Origin: an uncultured beta proteobacterium
GTDB taxonomy: Bacteria > Pseudomonadota > Gammaproteobacteria > Burkholderiales > Burkholderiaceae_C
Direction of reading: 5' to 3'
DNA length: 64,000 nucleotides
Assembly: GCA_903938815.1 (NCBI GenBank)
Contig: CAJAES010000029.1
Coordinates: 1-64,000 of the forward strand
Below the pieces are notes generated by a model. It worked only from the letters and a program-made list of their open reading frames with translations. It made no database searches and was not told where the DNA came from. Position numbers and translations under genes: made by a program. This document shows, in pieces, positions 55,301 through 63,508 of the stretch (within the stretch, counting starts at the first letter, position 1; every line of letters begins with the position of its first letter).

Positions 55301-55880
55301 CGCGGGTGAGGTTCTCGCGCGTGTCCTTGAGGCGGTTCTCGGTCTCGCGGCGGCGCTCCTTGTACTTGGAGACACCCGCGGCCTCCTCGAGGAACAGGCG
55401 AAGCTCCTCGGGACGGCTCTCGATGATGCGGCTGATCGTGCCCTGGCCGATGATGGCGTAGGCGCGGGGGCCCAGGCCCGTGCCCAGGAACACGTCCTGC
55501 ACGTCGCGCCGGCGCACCGGCTGGTTGTTGATGTAGTAGCTGCTGGTGCCGTCGCGGGTGAGCACGCGCTTGACGGCGATCTCGGCGAAGGTGTTCCATT
55601 GGCCGCCGGCGCGGGCGTCGGCGTTGTCGAAGACGAGCTCGACGCTGGCGCGGCCCGCCGGCTTGCGGTGGCCGGAGCCGTTGAAGATGACGTCCTGCAT
55701 GGACTCGCCGCGCAGTTCGCTGGCCTTGCTTTCGCCGAGCACCCAGCGCACGGCGTCCATGATGTTGGACTTGCCGCAGCCGTTGGGGCCGACGACGCCG
55801 ACCCGCTGCCCCGGCAACTGGAAGGTGGTGGGTTCGGCGAAGGACTTGAAGCCGGACAGTTTGATCTGGTTCAGGCGCAT
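52365..55880 (-). CDS. smc: Chromosome segregation protein SMC
   Basis: 1171 aa. N-terminal ATPase head with Walker A VVGPNGCGKSNIMDAVRWVL, long coiled coil, hinge around residues 520-640, return coiled coil, and C-terminal head with signature LLSGGEKALTAIALVFA and Walker B FCLLDEVDAPLDDAN. Forms the condensin ring. Start MRLNQIKLSGFKSFAEPT is typical. First gene of smc-zipA-ligA, with a 7-bp gap to zipA. No scpA or scpB in view. Confidence 0.98.
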   Translation of the reverse strand: MRLNQIKLSGFKSFAEPTTFQLPGQRVGVVGPNGCGKSNIMDAVRWVLGESKASELRGESMQDVIFNGSGHRKPAGRASVELVFDNADARAGGQWNTFAEIAVKRVLTRDGTSSYYINNQPVRRRDVQDVFLGTGLGPRAYAIIGQGTISRIIESRPEELRLFLEEAAGVSKYKERRRETENRLKDTRENLTRVDDILRELNANLDKLEKQAEVAQKYRTLQDSGTLKLHQLWFLKHRDAATEEARVGQAVAEATNGLEARLAELRHVEAELETIRQAHYAASDALHQKQGELAEASLDVSRLEERIRYVVDGRQRAQQRMADLQAQNAQWADRRAAAESELEDIAGQIAAAEEQSEMQAAQAEEQSAQLPTVEDAVRSAQGRANEQRGSVTQVQQQIQVLAAESRSLDEQTRQLRTRRERLAGERQSLVVPDAARLDDLQAQSQAADAHFETADARLQDLQEQLPQLDEQRREAAASVARESGRLSDLSARLDALRALQEKVQTEGKLKPWLARHGLEGLAGLWTKIHIESGWETALEAALRERLNALSVGRLDTVRAFAADAPPAKLAFYSTPAAASPSTHRTLPRLSELLRLNDAGLSALLSDWLEGVYTAATIDEALAQRGQLTHGEVIVVREGHAVSQYAVAFYAPDSEQAGMLARAQEIENLERQQRAQALISDESRSASVRLEAAYTDASMRQGAARREAAEAQTRAHQLQVELLRLTQQAEAANSRRTQLGGELSEVDAQMEEIQEKRVTGEARFEELDLQLGNAQERHAELEDAVIAAERRLGDAREQLRALERQAQEAQFQARQLAARRGELQRAIETAAQQIVNNGEAARQLEQELANFDDAAAQAGLQEALALKLEREQALGAARSQYDDLSARLRAADEQRLGFERSLDPLREKIGKLQLEHQAAQLGGAQYLEQLTAAAVDMQALALGIEQGAVKLWGLQGEIDRIQRDIAALGAVNLAALDELTSSRERKTFLDAQYADLNEAIQTLEDAIHKIDLETRDLLQSTFDQVNEGFGRMFPTLFGGGNAKLVMTGDEILDAGVQVMAQPPGKKNSTIHLLSGGEKALTAIALVFAIFQLNPAPFCLLDEVDAPLDDANTERYAKLVNQMSQGTQFLFISHNKIAMEMAEQLIGVTMQEQGVSRIVAVDMESAVNLAETA

Positions 55881-55890
55881 CGGCCGGCTG

Positions 55891-55907
55891 CTTGCAGGTC
55901 GTGCAAG
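55891..55907. promoter_or_regulatory. Inverted repeat in the smc / MFS divergent promoter region
   Basis: CTTGCA-GGTCG-TGCAAG, 6-bp arms, 11 bp upstream of smc. Possible operator for the divergent transporter or smc; no regulator is identified. Confidence 0.3.
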
Positions 55908-55960
55908 TGCTTGATTCGAAAAGGAAAAAGTGCACCGATCCGGAGCACCCACTGCCGCGG

Positions 55961-57310
55961 ATGATAGCATCGCGCCCCCGCCGCAGACTCCTGGAAGCGC
56001 CCCATGCCCAGCACCCGTCAGCCTCGCCAGCACCCGCGCCCCGCGGCGTCGCCACGACGCCGGTCCGCCGCTTGAGGCAGCCCTCGGTCACGCACTGGGC
56101 GGCCGTGGCGGCCGTGCTCGGGGCCGGGCTGGCCGTTGCGCTCAACGTGGGGAAGGTGCCGGTGGCGCTGCCGCTGCTGCGTGCCGAGCTCGGACTGACA
56201 CTGGTGCAGGCGGGCTGGGTCTCGTCGATGCTGACGACGCTGTCGCTGGTCTTCGCCGCCTTCGTGGGCATGTGGGTCGGGCGGCTGGGCGCGCTGCGCA
56301 TGGTCCTGGCCGGCCTCGCTGTCTGCGCGCTGGCCTCCCTGGCGGCCACGCTGCACCCTGGCTGGCCGATGCTGATCACGACGCGCCTGTTCGAGGGCCT
56401 GGGCTTCATGGTGGTGGCGGTGTCGTGCCCGGCGCTCATCACCGCCGCCAGCGCGCCAGAGGGGCGCCGATTCGCGCTGAGCCTGTGGAGCGCCTACATG
56501 CCCGCCGGGGCCAGCGTGGCGATGCTGGCCTCGCCGCTGCTGCTGCCCGCCACCGGCTGGCAGGGCCTGTGGGTGCTGACAGCCGGCCTGATGCTGCTGG
56601 CACTGCTGGCCCTGTGGAGCCAGCGCAGCCGCTTCGGCGCCGCCGCGCCGACCGCCACCGCGGCTGGCATGTCCTTTCTGGGCCCGGTGCGGACGGCGCT
56701 GGGGCACGCCCTGCCCTGGCTGCTGGCGCTGAGCTTCGCCGCCTGGGCGACACAGCACTTCGCGATGATCGTCTGGATGCCCACCTACCTGCAGGAGGAA
56801 CGCCAGGCCGGGCCGGCCCTGACGGCGCTGCTCACGGGTGCGATGCTGCTGGCCTGCGTGCCCGGCAACCTGCTGGGCGGCTGGCTGGTGCAGCGCGGCC
56901 TGCGGCGCGGCACCCTGTTGACGGCGGGCCAGCTGGCGGCCGGCCTCGGCGCGCTCGTCTACTCGACGGACTCCCTGCCCGACGGCCTGCGCTACGCGGC
57001 CACGGTCTTCGTGTCATTCGCGGGCGGCGTGATTCCGGCGGCGATCATGTCGTCGTCCACCGTGCTGGCCCGATCGCCGCAACAGATCGGCACGCTGCAG
57101 GGGCTGTACATGCAGGGTGCCCAGCTCGGCCAGTTCATCGGTACGCCGCTGATCGCGGCGGTGGTGGCGGCCAACGGGCAGTGGCGCAGCGCGCTGGCCG
57201 TCACCGGCCCGGCCGCGCTCATCGGCATCGGGCTCGGCCTGGCCGCGGGCCGCCTCGAAGACCGCCTGGCCGGGGCTGCGCCCGTCCCCGCCACGCGGAG
57301 CGCCGCATGA
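55961..57310 (+). CDS. MFS transporter (CynX/NimT-like)
   Basis: 449 aa from the ATG chosen; the first helix starts only near residue 47 (HWAAVAAVLGAGLAVAL), so a later TTG start (RQPSVTHW) is quite possible. Twelve helices with the motif-A loop FVGMWVGRLGALRMVLAG and a second-half equivalent GGWLVQRGLRRGTL. Exports or imports an unknown small molecule. Its stop overlaps the ATG of the SET-domain gene (ATGA), so the two are translationally coupled. Confidence 0.82.
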   Translation: MIASRPRRRLLEAPHAQHPSASPAPAPRGVATTPVRRLRQPSVTHWAAVAAVLGAGLAVALNVGKVPVALPLLRAELGLTLVQAGWVSSMLTTLSLVFAAFVGMWVGRLGALRMVLAGLAVCALASLAATLHPGWPMLITTRLFEGLGFMVVAVSCPALITAASAPEGRRFALSLWSAYMPAGASVAMLASPLLLPATGWQGLWVLTAGLMLLALLALWSQRSRFGAAAPTATAAGMSFLGPVRTALGHALPWLLALSFAAWATQHFAMIVWMPTYLQEERQAGPALTALLTGAMLLACVPGNLLGGWLVQRGLRRGTLLTAGQLAAGLGALVYSTDSLPDGLRYAATVFVSFAGGVIPAAIMSSSTVLARSPQQIGTLQGLYMQGAQLGQFIGTPLIAAVVAANGQWRSALAVTGPAALIGIGLGLAAGRLEDRLAGAAPVPATRSAA

Positions 57311-57735
57311 TCCACCCCATGACGCGTCCCGCCTACCAGAAGTACGCCGTCGACGTGCGGCCCAGCAACATCGACGGCCAGGGCGCCTTTGCGGCGGAGC
57401 CGATCCCGGCCCGGCGCAAGATCGGCGAGATCCGGGGCGAAGCCATCAGCGTGGACGAAGCCCGCATCCGCGCCACCCGGACAGAACGGATCATGATCGT
57501 CGAGCTGTCCGCGCGGCGGGCGATCGACTTCAGCCGCTCGGCCGATCCGATGCGCTACACCAACCACAGCTGCGCCCCGAATGCACGGCTGAGCATCCAG
57601 AACGGCCGGGTCGAGTTCTATGCGCTGCGGGCCATCGCGGCCGAAGAGGAACTCACCGTCGACTACGGCGAGACGCACCACGAAGGCCGGCTGGCCTGCC
57701 GCTGCGGCGCACCCGGCTGCGTGGGGCGGCTCTAG
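57307..57735 (+). CDS. SET domain-containing protein (putative protein methyltransferase)
   Basis: 142 aa, a minimal SET domain. Signatures: SNIDGQGAFAAEPIPARRKI at the start, the SAM-binding MRYTNHSCAPNA (NHS), the catalytic-Tyr strand EELTVDYGE and a post-SET zinc-like cluster ACRCGAPGCVG. Bacterial relatives methylate lysines, but the target here is unknown. It ends about 200 bp before the flagellin gene; coupling is to the MFS gene upstream. Confidence 0.88.
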   Translation: MIHPMTRPAYQKYAVDVRPSNIDGQGAFAAEPIPARRKIGEIRGEAISVDEARIRATRTERIMIVELSARRAIDFSRSADPMRYTNHSCAPNARLSIQNGRVEFYALRAIAAEEELTVDYGETHHEGRLACRCGAPGCVGRL

Positions 57736-57932
57736 CACGGCTCTAGCCCGGCCCCGAGGCACCGGGCCCGAATTGGCCGGATTTCCCGCCTCATTTCCAT
57801 CGATCCTCCCGGCGCCATCTGCCGAAGAATTCGATTCAACGTGCAGTCTCATTCCGAGGCGGCGCGTGGTCCGGAAGCATGGCCGATGAGGCACGTTCGC
57901 CGGGACTCATAGATTCTTGTGGAGTGCTCAAT

Positions 57933-58793
57933 ATGCCGCAGACGATCAACACGAACATCGCTTCGCTGAACGCGCAGCGGAACCTTTCCTCCTCGCAGTC
58001 GTCGCTGATGACGTCGATGCAGCGCCTGTCCTCGGGCCTGCGAGTCAACAGCGCCAAGGACGACGCCGCCGGCCTGGCCATCGCCGAACGCATGAACGCG
58101 CAAGTCCGTGGCATGAACGTCGCGGTGCGCAATGCCAACGACGGCATCTCGATGGCACAGACGGCGGAAGGCGCGCTCGGCAAGGTGGGCGACTCGCTGC
58201 AACGCATGCGTGAACTCGCCCTCCAGTCCCGCAACGCGACCAATTCCGATACCGACAAGGATTCGCTGGACAAGGAGTTCGGCGAACTCGCCAAGGAAGT
58301 CCAGCGCGTTCTGGCTGGAACCACCTTCAACGGCAAGGCGATCCTGGCGGACAACGCGCAGACCCTGACCTTCCAGGTGGGCGCCAACACGACGGTCAAC
58401 GACACGATCGACATCGCGACGGTCAACCTGACGACCTCGGCCACGATCACGACGCTGGCCGGCACTGGCGGCGTGAGCCGGGCGGTGATCGATTCGACGG
58501 CCAGCAACACCACGATCGACACCGTCATCGACGACATCGACGCGGCGCTCGACCTGATCAACTCCGAGCGCGCCACGCTCGGCGCCTCGCAGAGCCGCTT
58601 CGAAGCCGTGATCGCGAACCTGCAGATCTCGGCAGAGAACCAGTCGGCCGCCCGCGCACGCATCATGGACGCGGACTTCGCGGCGGAAACCGCCAACCTG
58701 AGCCGCGCCCAGATCCTGCAGCAGGCCGGCAACGCGATGGTGGCCCAGGCCAACCAGTTGCCCCAGCAGGTGCTGTCACTGCTGCAAGGCTGA
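57933..58793 (+). CDS. fliC: Flagellin
   Basis: 286 aa, filament subunit. Conserved D0/D1 N-terminus (QTINTNIASLNAQRNLSSSQ, LSSGLRVNSAKDDAAGLAIA) and C-terminus (RIMDADFAAETANLSRAQIL, ending LSLLQG). The variable middle is short (about 100 residues), giving a small D2/D3 region. Start MPQTINTN with GGAG about 10 nt upstream. A strong terminator follows. No convincing sigma-28 promoter could be placed upstream. Confidence 0.97.
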   Translation: MPQTINTNIASLNAQRNLSSSQSSLMTSMQRLSSGLRVNSAKDDAAGLAIAERMNAQVRGMNVAVRNANDGISMAQTAEGALGKVGDSLQRMRELALQSRNATNSDTDKDSLDKEFGELAKEVQRVLAGTTFNGKAILADNAQTLTFQVGANTTVNDTIDIATVNLTTSATITTLAGTGGVSRAVIDSTASNTTIDTVIDDIDAALDLINSERATLGASQSRFEAVIANLQISAENQSAARARIMDADFAAETANLSRAQILQQAGNAMVAQANQLPQQVLSLLQG

Positions 58794-58835
58794 ACCCGAA
58801 GGTTCCGGCGCCGATGGCGCCGCCCACCGTCCAAA

Positions 58836-58896
58836 CGCGCCGCCTGCGCCCAAGGGAAGCCCCGATTGCTCCCTGGGGCAGGCGGCGCGCGTCTTT
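58836..58896 (+). terminator. Terminator after fliC
   Basis: 12-bp perfect arms CGCGCCGCCTGC / GCAGGCGGCGCG with a 30-nt loop, closed further by GCCC/GGGC-type pairing, followed by CGTCTTT. The T-run is short, so efficiency is uncertain. Confidence 0.6.
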
Positions 58897-58993
58897 GCGG
58901 CGAACCTGTTGCGTGTCGCAACGGCCCTCAAGTCCTGGGCCAGAGCGCCGATACGACCGTTGAGGCCCGGGCTCCGGGCCAGGAAAGCACACC

Positions 58994-60445
58994 ATGGCGA
59001 CCATCTCCTCAACCGGCATCGGCAGCGGCCTGGATGTCAACGCGATCGTCACCCAGCTGATGGCGCTGGAGTCTCGGCCATTGACCCTGCTGCAACAGAG
59101 TCAGGACAGCCTGAACACCAAGATGTCGGCCATCGGCACTCTGCAAGGACGCATGTCCGCCTTGCGGGACGCGGCCAACGCACTGACCTCCGTGTCCCTC
59201 TGGGGGCAGACCACCGCCAGCAGTTCCAACGCGGCGGCGGTGAAGGTCAGCACGGCCACGGGCGCCGCGGCAGGCAACTACGCGGTGCAGGTCCAGGCGC
59301 TGGCCAGCAACCAGACCATCGCCAGCCAGGCCTTCGCGTCCGGCGCCGCCACCGTCGGTGAAGGCACCCTCACGATCGAGCTCGGCGCCTGGACGGGCAC
59401 CCCCGCCACCACCGGCTTCACGCCGAAGGCCGGCAGTTCGGCCGTGGCCATCACGATCGGGCCGGGCGAGACCAGCCTGGAAGCGATCCGGGACAAGATC
59501 AACAAGTCCGGCGCGGGCGTCACCGCCACCATCATCAACGACGCCAACGGAGCGCGCCTGTCGATGCGCTCCAGCGAAACCGGCGAAGTGAACGCCTTTC
59601 GCGTGACCGCTGCCGAGACGACCGACGACGGCAGCGCCACCACCGGGCTGTCGACCCTGGGCTACACGGCCATCGGAACGACGTCCCCCATGACACGCAG
59701 CCAGACCGCCGGCAATGCCGCGGCCACGATCAACGGCATCGCCATCGCATCGGCCAGCAACACGCTGACCGGCGTGGCAGACGGCCTGACGCTGACGCTG
59801 TCGCAGGTGACGACTGCCGCAGTAGAGGTCAAGGTGGCCGCCGACACCGAGTCGGTGAAGACCAGCATCAACAACTTCGTCACCGCATTCAACGAGGTCG
59901 CGAACTACATCCGCGACCAGACCAAGTACAACCCCGACACCAAGGTCGGCGCCACGCTGCAGGGCGACCGGCTCGTGGGGTCGCTGCAGACGCAGTTGCG
60001 CGGCATCGTCAACCAGGGCAGCTCCGCTTCCGGCGTGTTCGAGCGGCTCACCGACATCGGCATCTCCTTCACCACCACCGGCACGCTGGCGGTGAACAGC
60101 ACCAAGCTGGGTGACGCCCTCGGCAACCTGCCGGAACTGCGCAAGGTCCTGGCCGCCGACGGCGGCGACGCCGCCAGTTCGGGCTTCATCGATCGTTTCA
60201 AGGACTTCGCCACCAGCATCCTGGGCAGCGAGGGCGCTTTCGAGAACCGCAACAAGAGCCTCAAGGGCCAGCTCTCGCTGAACTCCAAGAGCCAGGAAAG
60301 CATGGAGCGCCGACTGGCCCAGACCGAGGAACGGCTGCGCCGCCAGTACCAGGCGCTGGACACGGCCATGTCGCAGCTCAACGGCACCTCGGCCTACCTG
60401 ACCCAGCAGCTGGACATGCTGGCCAGTAACTCCATCAAACGGTGA
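58994..60445 (+). CDS. fliD: Flagellar hook-associated protein 2 (filament cap)
   Basis: 483 aa. Caps the growing filament. N-terminal FliD_N (MATISSTGIGSGLDVNAIVT, LMALESRPLTLLQQSQDSLN), central beta-rich D2/D3 with repeats of Ala/Thr/Asn, and C-terminal FliD_C coiled coil (YQALDTAMSQLNGTSAYLTQ, ending NSIKR). Length is typical for betaproteobacteria. It precedes fliS with a 94-bp gap. Confidence 0.97.
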   Translation: MATISSTGIGSGLDVNAIVTQLMALESRPLTLLQQSQDSLNTKMSAIGTLQGRMSALRDAANALTSVSLWGQTTASSSNAAAVKVSTATGAAAGNYAVQVQALASNQTIASQAFASGAATVGEGTLTIELGAWTGTPATTGFTPKAGSSAVAITIGPGETSLEAIRDKINKSGAGVTATIINDANGARLSMRSSETGEVNAFRVTAAETTDDGSATTGLSTLGYTAIGTTSPMTRSQTAGNAAATINGIAIASASNTLTGVADGLTLTLSQVTTAAVEVKVAADTESVKTSINNFVTAFNEVANYIRDQTKYNPDTKVGATLQGDRLVGSLQTQLRGIVNQGSSASGVFERLTDIGISFTTTGTLAVNSTKLGDALGNLPELRKVLAADGGDAASSGFIDRFKDFATSILGSEGAFENRNKSLKGQLSLNSKSQESMERRLAQTEERLRRQYQALDTAMSQLNGTSAYLTQQLDMLASNSIKR

Positions 60446-60539
60446 TTCGCGGTCCATCCCGGTGCATGACAGGACTCAAGCGACACCCCCCAGCGGCCGA
60501 TAACTAAGACATCAACGCTCGCGAACACCAGCCCACACC

Positions 60540-60974
60540 ATGTTCAGCCCCCAGCTCTCCTCCCGTGCCGGCCGCCCGAACCCCTTCGCCAACACGTACC
60601 GACAGATCGGCAACGAGACGGCCGTGTCCGGCGCAACGCCGCACCGCCTGATCGAGATGCTCTTCGACGGCTGCATGGACGCCCTGGCGCAAGCCAAGGG
60701 TGGCCTGCGCAGCGGTCAGGTCGACGTCAAGAGCCGCGCCATCAGTCGCGCCGCACGCATCGTCGACGAAGGCCTGCGTGCCTCGCTGGACCTGCGCGAC
60801 GGCGGCCCGCTGGCCGCCGACCTGCACGCGCTGTACGGCTACCTGACCATGCGGCTGACCTCGGCCAATCTTCGCAACGACGAAGCCGCCATCGAGGAGT
60901 GCCAGCGCCTGCTGACACCGCTGCGCGAAGCCTGGCAGGCCATCGGCCCACAGGTGAATGCCAAGAGCCGTTGA
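60540..60974 (+). CDS. fliS: Flagellar export chaperone FliS
   Basis: 144 aa, helical. Conserved ANTYRQIGNETAVSGATPHR and LIEMLFDGCMDALAQA; binds the disordered C-terminus of flagellin to prevent early polymerisation. Followed by fliT after 20 bp. Confidence 0.96.
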   Translation: MFSPQLSSRAGRPNPFANTYRQIGNETAVSGATPHRLIEMLFDGCMDALAQAKGGLRSGQVDVKSRAISRAARIVDEGLRASLDLRDGGPLAADLHALYGYLTMRLTSANLRNDEAAIEECQRLLTPLREAWQAIGPQVNAKSR

Positions 60975-60994
60975 GACGGAGCAACGAAATCGCC

Positions 60995-61294
60995 ATGGAC
61001 ACCCAACTTTTGAGCTACTACGAAGCCATCGAACAGGCCAGCGCCGACATGCTGAACGCCGCCAAGGCCGGCGACTGGGATCAGGTCGTCAAGCTGGAAG
61101 GCGCATGCGTCCTGCTGATCAGCCAGCTGAAGCACGCCGCCCGTCAATCGCCGCTGGACCCGGACGCCGCCAAGGCCAAGTCACGGATCATGCAGCGCAT
61201 CCTGATCAACGACGCCGAGATCCGTCACCTCGCCGAGCCCTGGCTGCAGGAGCTCGACGACCTGATGGCCGGCCAGCGCCAGACCCTGCACTGA
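60995..61294 (+). CDS. fliT: Flagellar protein FliT
   Basis: 99 aa, four-helix type. Start MDTQLLSYYEAIEQASADML; LEGACVLLISQLKH and RILINDAEIRHLAEPWLQEL follow. FliT is a FliD chaperone and, in enterics, an FlhDC antagonist. Identity rests on size, helical pattern and the fliDST order. Confidence 0.85.
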   Translation: MDTQLLSYYEAIEQASADMLNAAKAGDWDQVVKLEGACVLLISQLKHAARQSPLDPDAAKAKSRIMQRILINDAEIRHLAEPWLQELDDLMAGQRQTLH

Positions 61295-61312
61295 CCCGTA
61301 CAGGCTGAAGCC

Positions 61313-62074
61313 ATGTTTGAGGACACCCGGCCAGCCCCCCTGCCCGCCTCCGGCGGGCGCGAGGCCTGGCACGACTTCCGCGTCAGCCACCCAGGCGACC
61401 TCCTCGGTCTGCTGCGGCAACTGCGCGACGGGCAGGTGCCGGTGCAGCTGAGCGGGCCCGACGGGCACTCGCTCACCTCCTGCCTGTGGTCGCTGGACGA
61501 CCAGCGCCAGCGCCTGAACTTCACCATCGACGGCGAGCGTCCCCACCTGCCGGCGATGATCGAAGCCGACGAGCTGGTGGCCGTGGCCTACCTTGAGAGC
61601 GTGAAGCTGCAGTTCGACCTGACGAACCTGGTGATCGTGCGTGGCTCGGGCAGCAGTGCGCTGCAGGCCAGCTGGCCACGCGAGATGTACCGCTTCCAGC
61701 GCCGCAGCGCCTACCGCGTGCGGACGCTCGAGCGCAGTTCCCCGACGGCACACCTGCGCCACCCTGCCCTGCCAGACATGCTGCTGTCGCTGCGGGTCAT
61801 CGACGTGAGCATCGGCGGCTGCGCGCTCTTCGTGACACACGACGTGCCGCCGCTGGAGCCCGGCACCCGCATCACCAAGGTGCGCATCGAACTCGATGCC
61901 GACACCCGTTTCGACGTCGGGCTGCAGCTGCAGCACGTCACGGCCATCCAGCCGGGCAACCGCGGCGTGCGCATCGGATGCGAATGGGTTCGACTGTCCC
62001 CCAGCGCCGAGCGCGTGCTGCAGCGCTACATCGACCAGACGCAGAAGCGCCGCCGCATGTTGGCGATGGACTGA
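61313..62074 (+). CDS. ycgR: Flagellar brake protein YcgR (PilZ domain)
   Basis: 253 aa. An N-terminal YcgR domain (about 20-125) is followed by a C-terminal PilZ domain with the c-di-GMP-binding RRSAYRVR and DVSIGGCALF. High c-di-GMP should make it slow the flagellar motor. It links to the diguanylate cyclase and degenerate EAL proteins elsewhere in the window. Directly after fliT (18-bp gap). Confidence 0.94.
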   Translation: MFEDTRPAPLPASGGREAWHDFRVSHPGDLLGLLRQLRDGQVPVQLSGPDGHSLTSCLWSLDDQRQRLNFTIDGERPHLPAMIEADELVAVAYLESVKLQFDLTNLVIVRGSGSSALQASWPREMYRFQRRSAYRVRTLERSSPTAHLRHPALPDMLLSLRVIDVSIGGCALFVTHDVPPLEPGTRITKVRIELDADTRFDVGLQLQHVTAIQPGNRGVRIGCEWVRLSPSAERVLQRYIDQTQKRRRMLAMD

Positions 62075-62078
62075 TTCC

Positions 62079-62480
62079 ATGCGCCACCGGGGCTTCACCC
62101 TGATCGAGATGGCGGTCGCGGCAGCCGCCGTGGCGGTGCTGCTGACGATCGCCCTGCCCACCTTCCAGGGCCGCTTGGCGGAAGGCCGCCGCGCCGATGC
62201 CACGCACGCGCTGGAACGCATCCAGATCGCCCAGGAGCGCTACCGTTCGGCGCACGGTCTGTACGCGAGCCAGCTGCAACCCCTGGGCAGTTCGGGCAAC
62301 AGCCCGGAAGGCCTGTACGAAATGACGCTCGACACCGGCCCGGGCGAAAGCTACACGGCCGTGGCCCGCGCCCGCGCCGACGGCCCGCAAGCCAACGACA
62401 CCGCCTGCGGCGAGATCACGCTCAGGGTCGACCAGGGCTTTGCAACCCTGGGCCCCGCGCCCCGCTGCTGGAACCGCTGA
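62079..62480 (+). CDS. Type IV pilin-like (PilE/ComP-type) prepilin
   Basis: 133 aa. Very short leader then GFTLIEMAVAAAAVAVLLTI, the prepilin cleavage/methylation motif with Glu at +5. Helical ALERIQIAQERYRSAHGLYA and a C-terminal disulfide pair (TACGEITL ... RCW). Belongs to the PilE/PilA-like minor pilins. It sits 4 bp after ycgR and 2 bp before a GspH-like gene, within the flagellar locus. Confidence 0.9.
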   Translation: MRHRGFTLIEMAVAAAAVAVLLTIALPTFQGRLAEGRRADATHALERIQIAQERYRSAHGLYASQLQPLGSSGNSPEGLYEMTLDTGPGESYTAVARARADGPQANDTACGEITLRVDQGFATLGPAPRCWNR

Positions 62481-62482
62481 CC

Positions 62483-62974
62483 ATGTGGCGTCGCATGCGC
62501 GGCCTCACGCTGATCGAGATCGCGGTCGGGCTGGCCATCATGGCCGTCCTCGCATCGCTGGCGGTGCCCAGCTTCTCGGAGCGCATCGCGCGCCAGAGGC
62601 TGGCCACCACCGCCGAAATGCTGGCGCTGGATCTTGCCGAGGCCCGCTTCGAGGCCGCCCGCAGCGGCCAGGCGCTGCATCTGGTCTTCGCGCCTGGAGC
62701 CGACTGGTGCTATGCGGTCGCACGCAGCCCGGGCTGCGATTGCCACACCGCACAGGCCTGCCAGCTCAAGGTGGTCCGGGCGACGGACGCGCCCGGTGTG
62801 ATGCTGAGCGAGGGGCGCAACGCGAGCTTCGACCCCGCTGGCGTGCAGGCCGAGGGTGGCGCCGCCGTGCTGACCGGCGTCAAGGGCGAGCATCGCCTGG
62901 ACGTGGGCCTGTCCGCACTGGGAAGACCCCGGATCTGCAGCCCGACGGGACTCCGGGGGTACGCCGGCTGCTGA
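62483..62974 (+). CDS. GspH/FimT-family prepilin-like protein
   Basis: 163 aa. Leader MWRRMRG then LTLIEIAVGLAIMAVLASLA, the type III/IV prepilin motif (residue at -1 is Gly). The beta-rich GspH-like body has four central cysteines (WCYAV, GCDCHTAQAC) and a C-terminal pair (RICSP, YAGC). A minor pilin or pseudopilin. Convergent with fliE on the other strand. Confidence 0.9.
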   Translation: MWRRMRGLTLIEIAVGLAIMAVLASLAVPSFSERIARQRLATTAEMLALDLAEARFEAARSGQALHLVFAPGADWCYAVARSPGCDCHTAQACQLKVVRATDAPGVMLSEGRNASFDPAGVQAEGGAAVLTGVKGEHRLDVGLSALGRPRICSPTGLRGYAGC

Positions 62975-63007
62975 TCGGGGAAGGCAACACAGGCAGGCCA
63001 CGCAGGT

Positions 63008-63331
63008 TCAGACCTGCATGTTCATGATTTCGCTGTAGGCGGACACCAGCCGGTTGCGCACCCCGACTGCGGCGGTGAACCCGAGCTTGGCCTTCTCGCC
63101 GGAGATGATGACCTGCTCCAGGCTGACGGTCGGGTCTTCCATGCTGAAGGCCCGCTGCAGGCGGCCGGATTCGTTCTGTGCCGTGCTGACACCCTTGAGC
63201 GCCTCGGCCATGGCGTCGCGGAAGTTGGCGCCTTCGGTCGGCGCCATCTTGCCCAGCGGCTGGCCGTCCGGGCGCAGCCCCGCGCGGGCCACGGCCTGGT
63301 TGAAGTCGAAGGGTTTGAGCTTGATGTCCAT
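63008..63331 (-). CDS. fliE: Flagellar hook-basal body complex protein FliE
   Basis: 107 aa. Rod/MS-ring junction protein. Typical FANFRDAMAEALKGVSTAQN-like segment (ANFRDAMAEALKGV) and C-terminal VGVRNRLVSAYSEIMNMQV. Transcribed away from fliF, with 177 bp between the starts, rather than leading a fliEFGHIJ operon. Confidence 0.95.
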   Translation of the reverse strand: MDIKLKPFDFNQAVARAGLRPDGQPLGKMAPTEGANFRDAMAEALKGVSTAQNESGRLQRAFSMEDPTVSLEQVIISGEKAKLGFTAAVGVRNRLVSAYSEIMNMQV

Positions 63332-63508
63332 GGAACGACGCCTCCTTGCGGGGCTTTGTCATGGGATCGAACTCTACGGGGCCCCCTCGACCGCGATGGG
63401 CGGAACTGAAGCCCGATCACTGCCCTTTTGACGACACTGATCCCGGGGGGTGAAGCCAACAATGCGTCACAACTTGGCACGGCCCTCAAAGGCCATCTAA
63501 CCCGCCCC

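Noticed and set aside
57821..57889. Sigma-28 -10 boxes (GCCGAAGA at 57821, GCCGATGA at 57882) before fliC
   Set aside because: Neither has a TAAA-like -35 at the right distance, so I could not support a promoter.
63474..63493. Sigma-54 promoter (TTGGCAC) before fliF
   Set aside because: The -24 half matches but the expected GC at -12 is missing.
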